A stretch of 64,000 bases of DNA from Arthrobacter bambusae (GCF_022606295.1 NZ_JAHHZS010000006.1:124001-188000), one strand, 5' to 3'; shown: positions 25,364 through 35,166, numbered from the stretch's first letter. Numbers and translations: made by a program. Notes: generated from the sequence alone by a model not told the origin.

Positions 25364-26170
25364 TCATCCACCCAGGCCCAACATGAGCGCCAGGAGTGCC
25401 GGCCACTTGTTTCGCAGCAATGCCCACGCCGCAAGCCCGAATCCAACCATGGCATAGCCGCCCACGGGTATCAGGACAAGCCATTCCCGCCGGGAACCGG
25501 CCTTGCCAAGCAGGGGGATGGAGAAGGCGCCGTTGGACCGCCAGATCCCGCTGACCAAAGGCAGTTTGCGCCAGAACTTCGGCGGCTTGATGACGATGGG
25601 CCACAGCAGCGGCACTCCCCCGGTGGTGATCATGTCGCCCACGATGTGGACCACGACGCCGGTGAGCATGGCCAAGGGCAGCCAGCTCCACTGATGCGGG
25701 GCGAACCACGTGACCAGGCCGGCCATGGCAAGGGCAAAGACCCAGTTGGTGATCCACCCGGATTTCGGGAACAGCTTGAGTGCTTTGGCGGCCAAATTGA
25801 CCATGAACATGCACAAGAGCCCGGCCCCGATGGACAAACGGCCCACGGGAGTATCCAGCTGGAGCTGGGCAGCCATGGCGGCGAGCACCACGAATGCCGA
25901 GGCACCCAGAAGCGAATGGGTTCCCTGCCGGTGCCCTCCGCTGGCCTTCTCGATCCCGACGGCAATCACGTTGGACAGCGGCGGCAGTGAGTGGGCGATG
26001 GTGCTTGCGCGGTGGTCCCAGTCGCACACCAAGGCAGTCCCCGCCGTCGTCATTGCTCCTATGAGGATTCCGGTGGCGTCCAGCGGGTACCAGCCCAGCG
26101 CGTACGGGCCGGTTGAAGCGATAGCTATCCACGCCGCGGCCCCGGACGCGGCGTGGTGTCCTCCCATCAT
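25364..26170 (-). CDS. YdjM-like membrane-bound metal-dependent hydrolase family protein
   Basis: A 268-residue membrane protein. It begins MMGGHHAASGAAAW and carries GALVCDWDHR-type (ALVCDWDHRAST) and HRQGTHSLLG motifs plus VVHIVGDMITTGG. These histidines and aspartates on a multi-helix membrane scaffold are the marks of the YdjM (LexA-regulated inner membrane) family. Five or six hydrophobic helices follow. Its ATG lies three bases after the mfd stop, so it is co-transcribed with mfd. Substrate unknown; a link to DNA damage is suggested only by the mfd neighbour and by family regulation in E. coli. Confidence 0.8.
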   Translation of the reverse strand: MMGGHHAASGAAAWIAIASTGPYALGWYPLDATGILIGAMTTAGTALVCDWDHRASTIAHSLPPLSNVIAVGIEKASGGHRQGTHSLLGASAFVVLAAMAAQLQLDTPVGRLSIGAGLLCMFMVNLAAKALKLFPKSGWITNWVFALAMAGLVTWFAPHQWSWLPLAMLTGVVVHIVGDMITTGGVPLLWPIVIKPPKFWRKLPLVSGIWRSNGAFSIPLLGKAGSRREWLVLIPVGGYAMVGFGLAAWALLRNKWPALLALMLGLGG

Positions 26171-26173
26171 CGG

Positions 26174-29100
26174 CTAGCCTGCGGTCTGCGAAGCGCTGGG
26201 TGTCGGCGAAGCCGAGAAAAAGATGGCTTCGATCACGGTGTTGGCCCACTCGAGGATCTCGGCGTCCTGCAGGTCCCGGCCGCCGATCCTCGCCGTCTTC
26301 GGCTTGGGGAGCAGCACGGCGTCGAGGGCAGGCTTGATCTGCGAGCCCGGGTACATGCGGTTGAGCCGCATGACCTTTGATTCAGGCAGCTGGGCCGGCG
26401 AGAAACGGATGAAGTTGCCTTGGAGCGCGACGTCGGACAGTCCGGCTTCGCGGGCACCCACCCTGAACCGGGCGACGGCGATCAGGTTCTTCGCGGGCAG
26501 CGGCGGCTCACCGTAACGGTCCACGAGTTCAGCCAGGACCTCGTCGATGGCGTCGTTGGTGATGGCTGCGGCCAGTTTCCTGTAGGCCTCGAGGCGAAGG
26601 CGTTCGCCCGGCACGTAGTCGTGCGGCAGGTGGGCGTTGACGGGCAGCTCGATCTTCATGTCGGCAGCCTTCTCTTCCGCCTCGCCGCGGTATTCGGCCA
26701 CGGCTTCACCCACCAGCCGGATGTACAGGTCGAAGCCGACTCCTTGGATGTGCCCGGATTGCTCCCCGCCCAGCAGGTTGCCGGCGCCGCGGATTTCGAG
26801 GTCCTTCATGGCCAACTGCATGCCGGCGCCGAGCTCGTTATGCGTGGCGACGGCTTTGAGCCGCTCGAGCGCCACCTCGCCCAGGGGCTTCTCGCTCGGG
26901 TACAGGAAGTACGCGTAGGCGCGTTCGCGGCCACGGCCCACGCGGCCGCGCAACTGGTGGAGCTGCGACAGGCCGTACTTGTCCGCGCCGTCCACAATCA
27001 GGGTGTTGGCGTTGGAAATGTCCAGGCCGGTTTCGATGATGGTGGTGCAGACCAGGACGTCAAAGCGCTTCTCCCAGAAGTCCACGATGATCTTTTCCAG
27101 GCGGCTCTCGGACATCTGCCCATGCGCCACTTCGACGCGGGCTTCGGGAACGAGTTCCCGGATCTGGGCGGCGATGCGCTCAATCGAGGACACCCGGTTG
27201 TGGACGAAGAAGACCTGGCCTTCGCGCATGAGTTCGCGCCGGATCGCCGCGGAGGTCTGCTTGTTGGTGAACGGCCCGACGTAGGTCAGCACGGGGTGCC
27301 GTTCCTCCGGCGGTGTGGCCAGTGTGGACGTTTCGCGGATGCCTGTGAGGGACATTTCCAAGGTACGCGGGATGGGGGTGGCACTCATGGCAAGGACGTC
27401 CACGTTGGTGCGCATCTTCTTGAGCGCTTCCTTGTGTTCCACACCGAAGCGCTGCTCCTCGTCCACGATCACCAGGCCGAGATCCTTGAACTCGAAGTCC
27501 TTGGACAACAGGCGGTGCGTGCCGATGACCACGTCAACGGAGCCGTTCCTGACTCCTTCTATGGTCTCCTTGGCCTCCTTGGCACCTTGGAACCTTGACA
27601 GCGGCTTGACCCGCAGGGGGAATCCGGAAAAGCGCTCCGTGAATGTCTCGTAGTGCTGCTGGGCGAGCAGGGTGGTGGGAACCAGCACCGCGACCTGTTT
27701 GCCGTCCTGTACCGCCTTGAACGCAGCGCGGACGGCGATCTCGGTCTTCCCGTAGCCGACGTCGCCCGAGACCAGGCGGTCCATGGGGATCTCGCGTTCC
27801 ATGTCGGCTTTGACCTCGTTGATCGTGGTGAGCTGGTCCGGCGTCTCCACATACGGGAAGGCTTCCTCGAGCTCCCGCTGCCACGGCGTGTCCGGCGCGA
27901 AGGCATGCCCGCGCGAGGCCATGCGGGCCGAGTACAGCCTGATGAGCTCACCGGCGATTTCCTTGACGGCCTTGCGGGCCTTGGACTTGGTGCTTGCCCA
28001 GTCCGCTCCGCCCATCTTGCTCAACGACGGCGTGTCGCCCCCGACGTAGCGGGTCACCTGGTCCAGCTGGTCCGTCGGCACGAAAAGCCGGTCGCCCGGG
28101 GCACCCCGCTTGGACGCTGCGTACTCGAGCACGAGGTACTCGCGGAGACCTTCATCGTTCGGGGAGGAACCGGCCACCTTGCGCTGGATCAGCTCCACGA
28201 ACTTGCCGATCCCGTGCTGTTCGTGGACCACGAAGTCACCGGCGTGCAACTGGAGGGGGTCGACGGCGTTGCGGCGCTTGGAGGGCATGCGCCGCATGTC
28301 CTTCGTGGACCCGGCCGAGGTGCGGCCCAGGAGGTCCGCTTCCGTCAGCAGCCCTAGTTTGAGGCCGTCCAGGACAAAACCGCGTCCGACGGCGGCAGTG
28401 GTTACCTCGATGATCCCGGCCTGCGGTTCGTGGGCCAGGGATTCGACGCGGGAGCACGGGATATCCGCATCATGGAACAACTCGGCGAGACGCTGGGCAG
28501 GCCCAGGGCCATCGGTCGCCACCACGATGCGCCATTGCTCGCGCACGTGGGAACCGATGAATTCGAGCATTTCCGCGACGTCACCCTGGTAGCCGCGAGG
28601 TTCCCGGGCGTGCAGGTTCAGGACGTCGATGTCGAGGACCAGTTCCTCGTCCGTCGCCAATGATGTGATGGACCACCAGGACACGCCGTGGGCCAGGGCT
28701 GCGCTCCGGGTGTCCGTTAAGGATCGGAAACTGGCCGCATGCAAGGCGGAAGCGGCCTGGGAGCCCAACACCGAGTCGAGATCGAGGGGCGCCGTCCCGC
28801 CGTCGGACGCCGTGGACCAAGCCGCCTCGAGGAACTCCTCGTTGGTGGCCGCGAGGTCGTGCGCGCGGGTGCGGACCTTCTCCGGCTCGATGACCACACC
28901 GATCGAACCGGCCGGCAACTGGTCCACGAAAGGCACCATCGCGTCCACCAGGACCGGGGCCAGGGACTCCATGCCCTCGACGGCGATGCCGCCGGCGATC
29001 TTTTCCAACATGTCCGCGGCGGCCGGCAAGTCTGCCTTGAGCTTGGCCGCCCGGGACATGACCGACGGCGTGATGAGGATTTCCCGGCACGGCGGGGCGT

Positions 29101-29890
29101 GCAATTCGGTGGGGTGGTGCACGCCCGGGCCGGAGAGCGAACGCTGGTCTGCCACCGCAAACCAACGCATCTGGTCCACCTCGTCGCCGAAGAATTCCAC
29201 CCTGATCGGGTGGTCTTCGGTGGGTGGGAAGACGTCCAAAATACCGCCCCTGACGGCGAATTCACCGCGGTGGGTAACCATGTCGACGCGCGAATAGGCA
29301 GCGTCGGCAAGGCGGCGTACCACGTCGCTGAAAGGCATTTCCTGCCCCACGCTCAACGTCACGGGGACCAGCTCGCCCAAGCCTGCCACGACCGGCTGGA
29401 CCACGGCGCGAACCGGTGCCACGACCACCCGCAGGGGGCCCGCCGTCGAGCTCTCCGGGTGGGCCAGGCGCCGAAGGACCGAAAGCCTGCGTCCCACGGT
29501 GTCCGAGCGCGGGGAGAGCCTTTCGTGCGGCAGGGTTTCCCAGCTGGGGAAGGCCGCTACCGAGTCCGCGGGAAGGTAGGCGGCCAAAGCCGCGGTGAGG
29601 TCCTCGGCTTCCCGGCCCGTGGCCGTCACGGCCAACACCACCGCGCTGTCGTCGAGATTCCGGGAGGCGAGGCCGTCGGCCATCTCCGCCAGCAGCGCAG
29701 CCCTCAAGCCCGCCGGGGCGCTGATCTGGTAATCGCTACTGCGTTCACTAAACGCGCGCGAAGCCTCGGGCCTGACCCGCGAGAACGTCCGGTCCTCACC
29801 CAGGGCACGCCGCAATCCATCAAGCGATGCGACAGCAGCGGCAGGGCTGATTCCGGAGTTGACCGCTGACGGTTGGCCTTTGGGGCTCAT
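26174..29890 (-). CDS. mfd: transcription-repair coupling factor Mfd
   Basis: A 1238-residue SF2 DNA translocase that removes RNA polymerase stalled at lesions and recruits UvrA. Order: degenerate UvrB-like N-terminal region, RNA polymerase interaction region (GDFVVHEQHGIGKF near 525), then the RecG-like motor with Walker A GDVGYGKTEIAVRAAFKA near residue 715, DEEQRFGVEHKEALK, SATPIPRTLEMS, and TIIETGLDISNANTLIV with QLRGRVGRGRERAYAYFLY near 960. The C-terminal TRCF domain ends near 1220. The start has AGGAGAGCC upstream. It reads divergently from the DUF2505 gene, with 142 bases between. Confidence 0.97.
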   Translation of the reverse strand: MSPKGQPSAVNSGISPAAAVASLDGLRRALGEDRTFSRVRPEASRAFSERSSDYQISAPAGLRAALLAEMADGLASRNLDDSAVVLAVTATGREAEDLTAALAAYLPADSVAAFPSWETLPHERLSPRSDTVGRRLSVLRRLAHPESSTAGPLRVVVAPVRAVVQPVVAGLGELVPVTLSVGQEMPFSDVVRRLADAAYSRVDMVTHRGEFAVRGGILDVFPPTEDHPIRVEFFGDEVDQMRWFAVADQRSLSGPGVHHPTELHAPPCREILITPSVMSRAAKLKADLPAAADMLEKIAGGIAVEGMESLAPVLVDAMVPFVDQLPAGSIGVVIEPEKVRTRAHDLAATNEEFLEAAWSTASDGGTAPLDLDSVLGSQAASALHAASFRSLTDTRSAALAHGVSWWSITSLATDEELVLDIDVLNLHAREPRGYQGDVAEMLEFIGSHVREQWRIVVATDGPGPAQRLAELFHDADIPCSRVESLAHEPQAGIIEVTTAAVGRGFVLDGLKLGLLTEADLLGRTSAGSTKDMRRMPSKRRNAVDPLQLHAGDFVVHEQHGIGKFVELIQRKVAGSSPNDEGLREYLVLEYAASKRGAPGDRLFVPTDQLDQVTRYVGGDTPSLSKMGGADWASTKSKARKAVKEIAGELIRLYSARMASRGHAFAPDTPWQRELEEAFPYVETPDQLTTINEVKADMEREIPMDRLVSGDVGYGKTEIAVRAAFKAVQDGKQVAVLVPTTLLAQQHYETFTERFSGFPLRVKPLSRFQGAKEAKETIEGVRNGSVDVVIGTHRLLSKDFEFKDLGLVIVDEEQRFGVEHKEALKKMRTNVDVLAMSATPIPRTLEMSLTGIRETSTLATPPEERHPVLTYVGPFTNKQTSAAIRRELMREGQVFFVHNRVSSIERIAAQIRELVPEARVEVAHGQMSESRLEKIIVDFWEKRFDVLVCTTIIETGLDISNANTLIVDGADKYGLSQLHQLRGRVGRGRERAYAYFLYPSEKPLGEVALERLKAVATHNELGAGMQLAMKDLEIRGAGNLLGGEQSGHIQGVGFDLYIRLVGEAVAEYRGEAEEKAADMKIELPVNAHLPHDYVPGERLRLEAYRKLAAAITNDAIDEVLAELVDRYGEPPLPAKNLIAVARFRVGAREAGLSDVALQGNFIRFSPAQLPESKVMRLNRMYPGSQIKPALDAVLLPKPKTARIGGRDLQDAEILEWANTVIEAIFFSASPTPSASQTAG

Positions 29891-30032
29891 TTGGCTCTCC
29901 TGGGATGGGGGAAGGCAGCACGAAAACCCGAAATTCTCTCGAATCCCGGGGCGTTCCTAGCCTACCCCGACCACACCGTAGGATGTTTGGGAGCCGCAAG
30001 AGCTTTCAACCGAGATATTCACGGAGGACCCC

Positions 30033-30530
30033 ATGGCCCTGAACGCATCCACCACCCTGCCCTACGGCGTCGACCGCGTAGCCGCTACTTTCATTGACGA
30101 AGACTTCCTGCGCCACACGAGCGAGTACGTCGGCGGCACGTTGGAGTCATTCCAGATCGACGGCGACGTCGCCGGCGCCTTCACCACCACCACGGTCCGC
30201 ACGCTGCCCACCACGCGCCTTCCGGAGATCGCCCGCAAGTTCGTGGGCGAGAAGCTCACCGTCACCCAGACCGAGAAGTGGGACGCCCCGACCGCCGACG
30301 GCTCCCGGAGCAGCAACATCTCCCTGAAGATCTCCGGCGCCCCGCTTGATGTCACCGCAGTCCAGCGCCTCGTGGCCGACGGCGGCAACACCCGCGTCGA
30401 GCTCGAAGGTGCCGTCACGTCGTCGGTCCCGTTCCTCGGCGGCAAGATCGCCGACGCAGCAGAACCGATGGTGGGCAAGGCCTTGAACATCCAGTCGCAG
30501 CAGGCCCAGGCCTGGCTCGAAAGCCACTAG
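30033..30530 (+). CDS. DUF2505 family protein
   Basis: A 165-residue actinobacterial protein recognised as DUF2505 by its length and by the pattern ALNASTTLPYGVDRVAATFIDEDFL at the start, VGEKLTVTQTEKW in the middle and a C-terminal VEPM-like stretch (IADAAEPMVGKALNIQSQQAQAWL). The fold is thought to be a lipid-binding START/SRPBCC-like helix-grip domain; no ligand is known. A strong ribosome site (GGAGGACC) precedes the ATG. The next gene starts one base after the stop, so the two form an operon. Confidence 0.85.
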   Translation: MALNASTTLPYGVDRVAATFIDEDFLRHTSEYVGGTLESFQIDGDVAGAFTTTTVRTLPTTRLPEIARKFVGEKLTVTQTEKWDAPTADGSRSSNISLKISGAPLDVTAVQRLVADGGNTRVELEGAVTSSVPFLGGKIADAAEPMVGKALNIQSQQAQAWLESH

Positions 30531-30531
30531 C

Positions 30532-30753
30532 ATGCAGCTGGGAGCCGGGCTGTCGATCGTACTGATCGTCGCAGGTGCGTGGTCCCTCATCGTGTGGCCA
30601 CAGTTCCTGCGGCGTGTCATGGCAGACTCCCGTGCCCGCGACTCCAACGGGAAAGCCACGAAGTTCCTCACGGTGCACGTCGTGTTGGTCACCATCTCCA
30701 TGGTGCTCGGACTCGCGACGGCGGTCATCGGGATCGCGGCGCTGCTCACGTAA
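30532..30753 (+). CDS. SCO4848-family small membrane protein
   Basis: A 73-residue protein with two hydrophobic helices (LGAGLSIVLIVAGAWSLIVWPQFL and FLTVHVVLVTISMVLGLATAVIGIAALL) around a basic loop (RRVMADSRARDSNGKATK). Length and layout match the conserved actinobacterial SCO4848 family, whose function is unknown. It begins one base after the DUF2505 stop. A perfect palindromic repeat starts 13 bases after its stop and may act as its terminator. Confidence 0.85.
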   Translation: MQLGAGLSIVLIVAGAWSLIVWPQFLRRVMADSRARDSNGKATKFLTVHVVLVTISMVLGLATAVIGIAALLT

Positions 30754-30765
30754 CGCCCCTTCCGG

Positions 30766-30833
30766 CCCCAACTAGCTCGCATTTGTTGTCGTTATGAGGG
30801 CTCATAACGACAACAAATGCGAGCTAGTTGGGG
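30766..30833. repeat. intergenic palindromic repeat, copy 2 (perfect)
   Basis: Two 33-base arms, 30766-30798 and 30801-30833, are exact reverse complements with only GG between them. The sequence starts CCCCAACTAGCTCGC and contains TTTGTTGTCGTTATGAG. It matches the copy at 8616-8681 over most of the arm, differing at a few bases with compensating changes on the other side (AACTAGCTCG against AACTGACTCG). That pattern indicates selection or repair that keeps the hairpin. Confidence 0.92.
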
Positions 30834-30860
30834 GCACGGCAGGGTGGGTGACCGTTCCGC

Positions 30861-30932
30861 TAAAATAGAACACAGGTGCGCCGGGAAGTCTGGTCGGCAA
30901 TAGTTTTGTCGACCCCCGCACTTCCCAAGGAG
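30861..30932 (+). promoter_or_regulatory. nhaA promoter and compact pseudoknot-like leader RNA
   Basis: TAAAAT at 30861-30866 is a likely -10 box. The leader from about 30874 can form an H-type pseudoknot: GTGCG (30876-30880) pairs with CGCAC (30917-30921), GGGAA (30883-30887) with TTCCC (30922-30926), and GGTCG (30892-30896) with CGACC (30910-30914) as an inner hairpin. The last paired strand touches the ribosome site AAGGAG (30927-30932), five bases before the ATG. This would suit translational control. The core GGGAAGTCTGGT...CCCCCGCA also resembles part of the cobalamin riboswitch consensus, and lithium/sodium riboswitches are known upstream of nhaA in other bacteria. Class not determined. 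Confidence 0.55.
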
Positions 30933-30936
30933 CCAC

Positions 30937-32226
30937 ATGGCGAACCGTCCGCACCCCGCTGCCCCTTCCACGGTTTTCAGCCGATCCAGTCTCCCGGAAT
31001 ACCAACGGATCCTGGCCATTCTGCGCACTGAAACCGTTGGAGGGGCACTCCTGCTCGCCGCCACGGTGGCCGCGCTCGTCTGGGCAAACTCACCCCTCGC
31101 GAACGGCTACTTCGCGCTGCGCGACGTCAAGATCGGCTACGCCCCCTGGCATCTCGAATTGAGCCTGGGCCACTGGGCCTCCGACGGGCTCCTGGCCGTG
31201 TTCTTCTTCATTGCGGGGCTGGAGCTCAAGCGCGAATTCGTGGCCGGGGAACTGCGGAAGCCCGCAAAAGCCATCGTCCCGGTGGCGGCAGCAGTGGGCG
31301 GCGTGGTCCTTCCCGCACTCATCTACGTGGTCGTCAACCTCGGCTCGGGCCCGGAAACGCTCCGGGGCTGGGCCATTCCCACCGCCACGGACATCGCCTT
31401 CGCCCTGGCCGTCCTCGCGGTCATCAACACGCATTTGCCAGCTGCGTTGCGGACCTTCCTCCTGACACTCGCGGTGGTGGACGACTTGATTGCCATCGGC
31501 ATCATCGCGTTCTTCTACTCGAGCGGCCTGGAGCCCTTCATGCTGCTGGCCGCCGCCGTGCCGCTGGCCCTCTTTACCGTTTTGGTCCAGAAACGCGTCC
31601 GGAGCTGGTACCTGCTGCTCCCCCTGGCCGCAGCCACCTGGGCCTTCGTCCATGCCTCGGGAATCCATGCCACCGTCGCGGGTGTCCTGCTCGGTTTCGC
31701 CGTGCCGGTCGTGGCCTCCGGCAAGAAGGGCGAGCCTGCGACCGGGCTCGCCGAAAGCTTCGAACACCGCTTGCGCCCCTTCTCCGCCGGCTTTGCGGTG
31801 CCTGTTTTCGCGTTTTTCTCCGCCGGCGTGGCCTTGGGCGGCGCCGGGGGCCTCGGAGCTGCCCTGCGCGATCCCGTGGCGATCGGCATCGTGCTGGCCC
31901 TTGTGGCGGGCAAAGCGGCAGGAGTCTTCGGCACCACATTCCTGATCACCAAGACCACCCGCGCGCGGCTCGATGACGGCCTCGGGTGGATCGACGTCGC
32001 GGGGCTGGCCATGCTGGCGGGCGTCGGGTTCACCGTCTCCCTTTTGATCGCCGAGCTGGGCTTCGGCACTGGCTCTCCGCACGATGACCACGCGAAAGTG
32101 GCCATCCTCGCCGGTTCCGTCGCCGCCGCGGTGCTTGCCGCCGTCGTGCTCAAAGCCCGGAATCGGCACTACCGCCGGGTCACGTGGGAGGAACAAGCGG
32201 ACGACGGCGGATGGGTTGGCTTTTAG
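30937..32226 (+). CDS. nhaA: Na+/H+ antiporter NhaA
   Basis: A 429-residue membrane antiporter that expels Na+ (or Li+) in exchange for protons. Family marks: [18 protein letters not shown] after helix 2, [18 protein letters not shown] in helix 4, and the paired aspartates of the ion site in [17 protein letters not shown] near residue 185. Twelve hydrophobic segments can be counted. The C-terminal 30 residues are charged and hydrophilic. The ATG has AAGGAG at five bases. The last four bases overlap the convergent glycosyltransferase gene (32223-32226). Confidence 0.95.
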   Translation: MANRPHPAAPSTVFSRSSLPEYQRILAILRTETVGGALLLAATVAALVWANSPLANGYFALRDVKIGYAPWHLELSLGHWASDGLLAVFFFIAGLELKREFVAGELRKPAKAIVPVAAAVGGVVLPALIYVVVNLGSGPETLRGWAIPTATDIAFALAVLAVINTHLPAALRTFLLTLAVVDDLIAIGIIAFFYSSGLEPFMLLAAAVPLALFTVLVQKRVRSWYLLLPLAAATWAFVHASGIHATVAGVLLGFAVPVVASGKKGEPATGLAESFEHRLRPFSAGFAVPVFAFFSAGVALGGAGGLGAALRDPVAIGIVLALVAGKAAGVFGTTFLITKTTRARLDDGLGWIDVAGLAMLAGVGFTVSLLIAELGFGTGSPHDDHAKVAILAGSVAAAVLAAVVLKARNRHYRRVTWEEQADDGGWVGF

Positions 32227-33212
32227 CGGTTGCCGCGCAGGAACCGGACGATCCTGCCGGTCAACCGGCCCGGCCGCCTCGCGAGATCAGTGAAACTCGT
32301 CCTGTTCAGGACGGTTTGTTCCAAGGAGGCCACCCTTCGTCCGAGCTCGTCCACGCTTGAATTTATCCGCTCGGCCAATTCGCGCAACGCATGGATCGAG
32401 CCTTCTTGCTGGCCGTGCATTTGGGCCAAATAAAGCAACGTTCCGTATCCGGTCTTGCCTGCCTCTTCGCGAAGGTAGACGTCACGGACGTAGCGGTCGA
32501 ACTTCTGGTGGTCATCGGCACCGGCTATGACGCTGTTTCCCATGTCGCCGCGCTCTGATGGTCGATGGCACCAAAATGCGAGAGGCTCGCCGTCCAGCAA
32601 TTCGATGGGGGAATCCGAAAGGAAACGGAGGTTGAACTCCCAATCTCCCACGGCGTCCAACGCTTCGTTGTAGACCCCGATCCTCTCGAGGATGGAACGG
32701 CGGTACAGGAAGGAAATCGGCACCACCCGGTTGGTTCGAAGCATATCTGACAGGGTGATTGCCCGAAGCTCACGCTCAAACCCTTGGGAGCCGGTCTGCT
32801 CGATGACTCCCCCGCGGATCTCCTCATAGACGATATCCGTCCGGACAGCCACGCCCTGGGCCTGCGGCGTCCCGTCGAGGAACCCCACGGTCTTCTTCAA
32901 GAAGTCCCTGTGCCAACGATCGTCGTCGTCGTGAATGGAGATGAACTCCGAGGCGCTGGCTTGGATTCCCGCGTTGGACGCGGCCTCCATGCCTTTGCTG
33001 GCCCCGTGGTGGAGGATCGTCAGCTTGCCGGCGGGAAGGTGGTCCCAGGTCCTGGCGAGCGCATCCACGGGAACCGGATCCCCGCCGTCGTTCACGACGA
33101 CCACCGCAACATCCTCAAAGGACTGGTCAAAGATGTCCTCGAGCGCCCGGCGCAGGAGGACCGGCCGGTTCTTCGTGCGGACGACGACGGCGACGCGGGC
33201 CTGGGCGTTCAT
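32223..33212 (-). CDS. family 2 glycosyltransferase
   Basis: A 329-residue GT-A fold enzyme. [23 protein letters not shown] opens the nucleotide-binding domain, [18 protein letters not shown] carries the metal-binding aspartates near residue 95, and [32 protein letters not shown] is the acceptor-side motif near 165-200. The C-terminal 60 residues form a coiled-coil-like stretch ([20 protein letters not shown]) and end in a basic tail ([10 protein letters not shown]). No membrane helix is seen. Its ATG overlaps the stop of the pyruvyltransferase gene by four bases, so the two act in one glycan pathway. Sugar and acceptor are unknown. Confidence 0.88.
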   Translation of the reverse strand: MNAQARVAVVVRTKNRPVLLRRALEDIFDQSFEDVAVVVVNDGGDPVPVDALARTWDHLPAGKLTILHHGASKGMEAASNAGIQASASEFISIHDDDDRWHRDFLKKTVGFLDGTPQAQGVAVRTDIVYEEIRGGVIEQTGSQGFERELRAITLSDMLRTNRVVPISFLYRRSILERIGVYNEALDAVGDWEFNLRFLSDSPIELLDGEPLAFWCHRPSERGDMGNSVIAGADDHQKFDRYVRDVYLREEAGKTGYGTLLYLAQMHGQQEGSIHALRELAERINSSVDELGRRVASLEQTVLNRTSFTDLARRPGRLTGRIVRFLRGNR

Positions 33213-34747
33213 CGACGGCCTCCCGAAACACGGCGCAGCAGGCCGGCGCCCCGGCGCAACAGGGAAGCGGTCCTGAACGATCGTGATCGCACTATTCGTT
33301 CCTTTTCTTCCATCGCTTCATTCCGTTCATGCAACAGCAGGTCCCGTTGCGAGCGGACATCGTCCCACTCCGTCCAAAGGCTGGCGATTCCCCCGCTCAA
33401 GGCACGGAACTGGCCGCGTTGCCCCCTGGCCTGCGTGGCCCATTCCGAGTCCGATCCAAGCGTCACGACGTCCCCCAGCCCCTTAGCTGCCTCGGCATCC
33501 GTTGCCGAGAAAATGCTTGCGACGGCGTCCCACCAGTTCTCGTGGACGGCACGTATCCCGGGACGCAACGATTCGAGGTGCTCACGGATCTCCGCGCGCC
33601 TCGCCCAGGCCTCGGCGATGGCGTGGTCGAAACCACCGATGTCGAGGCTGTTCAGCGGCAAGGCCCAGTCCTGCACACCCCAATTGCCCATGGCTCCGTG
33701 CAGTCTTACGTCCGAGTAGGCGTCATTCGCGAGCGCAACCACGGGCACGCCTGCCGCGAGGCCGAAGACCACAGGGTGGTAGCGGTTTGTCAGCACCAGA
33801 TCCGCTGCCACGGTCAAGGCCGCGGCGGCGGGGGCAGGAAGGACGGGGCATACGTGAATCCGGCCGCTGCGGGAGTGCGCCACAACCGTCTCATGGGACT
33901 CGTGGTCACCACCCTGGCCATCGTGGCCCAGAGGACCCACATGTGGGATGAGATACACCGGAAGCCCGGTCAGCTCCACGGCACGGTCCAGCGCTTCTCC
34001 CAATTTCGCGAGGCTGCGGGTTCCGTCCCGCCAGGATTCAGGACCGAAGGTCGCCGCGATGAAGGGGCCGCTCGGAAGCCCGGATTCCTCCCCGGCTGGA
34101 TCGTGCAACCTTGCCGATCCGGCCGGCATCCCTGGCGTTCCGGGCGGGACCAGGAAGCTCGCGTCGTCCAGGACCCTGGTCAGTTTCCCGGAATCCAAGC
34201 CCATCTGGAAGCCCAACGCATAGGAGGATGGCTCCCGCGCGCCCACCAATGCCGCGTAATCCAGGAGTTCGTGAAGAACATGCTGGTCCTGGGGCAACAG
34301 CGTGGGACCAAAGGTCTGGCCGCTCACCACCAAGGGCTTGCCCAGTTCCTTTGCGATGAGGCCAAGTGCCACGCGTTCGTACAGCAACCATCCGTAGAGG
34401 GAATTCATGTTGCCGCCGCCCGCGATCAGCACGCCGTCGGCCGACTTCACTTCGTCGATGACCTGCCACACGGAATCTTCCGGGGGCAAGGCAGTCCGGT
34501 CTCCGCGAGCGGCCCGGCGGACGAGCTCCAAGTGCTTAGTGCGTTCGGCGGGCGGCCAAGGGAACACCAAGGTGCCTATCGCGTCTGTGCCGTAAAGTTC
34601 CCTGGTCTGTCCCGGGTCACGGGTGAGGAGGACGATTCCGGCGTGCAACCGGGCTCGAAGCTCATCGGCCGCGGCGATTGCCATCGCCTCGTCACCTACG
34701 TGGTAGGCCACCTGGCCCAGGTCGCCTTGCACAAGAATCTTCAACAC
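33209..34747 (-). CDS. polysaccharide pyruvyl transferase family protein
   Basis: A 512-residue protein of the CsaB/WcaK family, which transfers pyruvate from phosphoenolpyruvate to a sugar of an envelope polymer. Visible marks: GDEAMAIAAADELRAR near residue 18, ADGVLIAGGGNMNSLYG near 105, PLVVSGQTFGP near 138, VGAREPSSYALG near 170 and LTNRYHPVVFGLAAGVPVVAL near 320. The last 60 residues form a coiled coil with a basic tail, like the partner glycosyltransferase. Start is GTG at 34747 with AAGGACC upstream. Pyruvylated polymers are the known ligand of SLH domains, and an SLH protein is encoded at 47476-49434, so a functional link is plausible. Confidence 0.85.
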   Translation of the reverse strand: MLKILVQGDLGQVAYHVGDEAMAIAAADELRARLHAGIVLLTRDPGQTRELYGTDAIGTLVFPWPPAERTKHLELVRRAARGDRTALPPEDSVWQVIDEVKSADGVLIAGGGNMNSLYGWLLYERVALGLIAKELGKPLVVSGQTFGPTLLPQDQHVLHELLDYAALVGAREPSSYALGFQMGLDSGKLTRVLDDASFLVPPGTPGMPAGSARLHDPAGEESGLPSGPFIAATFGPESWRDGTRSLAKLGEALDRAVELTGLPVYLIPHVGPLGHDGQGGDHESHETVVAHSRSGRIHVCPVLPAPAAAALTVAADLVLTNRYHPVVFGLAAGVPVVALANDAYSDVRLHGAMGNWGVQDWALPLNSLDIGGFDHAIAEAWARRAEIREHLESLRPGIRAVHENWWDAVASIFSATDAEAAKGLGDVVTLGSDSEWATQARGQRGQFRALSGGIASLWTEWDDVRSQRDLLLHERNEAMEEKERIVRSRSFRTASLLRRGAGLLRRVSGGRR

Positions 34748-34898
34748 TCGGTCCTTCCCTCACGGCACGCAGCGGCTGCATTGGCTTGAGGCCTATGCAC
34801 TTCCGGATGCGCTGAAACAGCCTATCGTTCTTCTCCCGGGATCTCCGAACCGCGGTGATTCCCCGGGTTTTGAGTGCTGTTACCCAGGAAATGCCCTG

Positions 34899-35141
34899 AT
34901 GGGAATGATACGAGTAGCCGAAATTTCGATTGGAGTAATGAGCCGTTCAAGTAGGGTGGTTGGCACGCTGTTTGGGCGGAATCGGCAGGAATACCTTGCT
35001 GATATGGACGCGAATAGTATGGAACGAGTGTGGCATGGGGCCCACAGGAAAGCCCACGAGAAGAACTGGTCATTGATCTTTGTGTGGGCAATTCTCGGTA
35101 TCATGTCAATTTCGGTGCTCATCGCAGCGGTACCCAAATGA
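34899..35141 (+). CDS. small protein with one C-terminal membrane helix
   Basis: An 80-residue protein with a charged N-terminal half (RSSRVVGTLFGRNRQEYLADMDANSMERVWHG) and one hydrophobic segment (SLIFVWAILGIMSISVLIAAV). AGGAA stands eight bases before the ATG at 34899; an internal ATG (MDANSMERVW) would give 45 residues that still hold the helix. Its GC content is lower than that of its neighbours. I do not recognise a family. A strong terminator follows after 25 bases, which supports expression. Confidence 0.6.
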   Translation: MGMIRVAEISIGVMSRSSRVVGTLFGRNRQEYLADMDANSMERVWHGAHRKAHEKNWSLIFVWAILGIMSISVLIAAVPK

Positions 35142-35166
35142 TGCGATGACTAGGCCAACGGTACAA

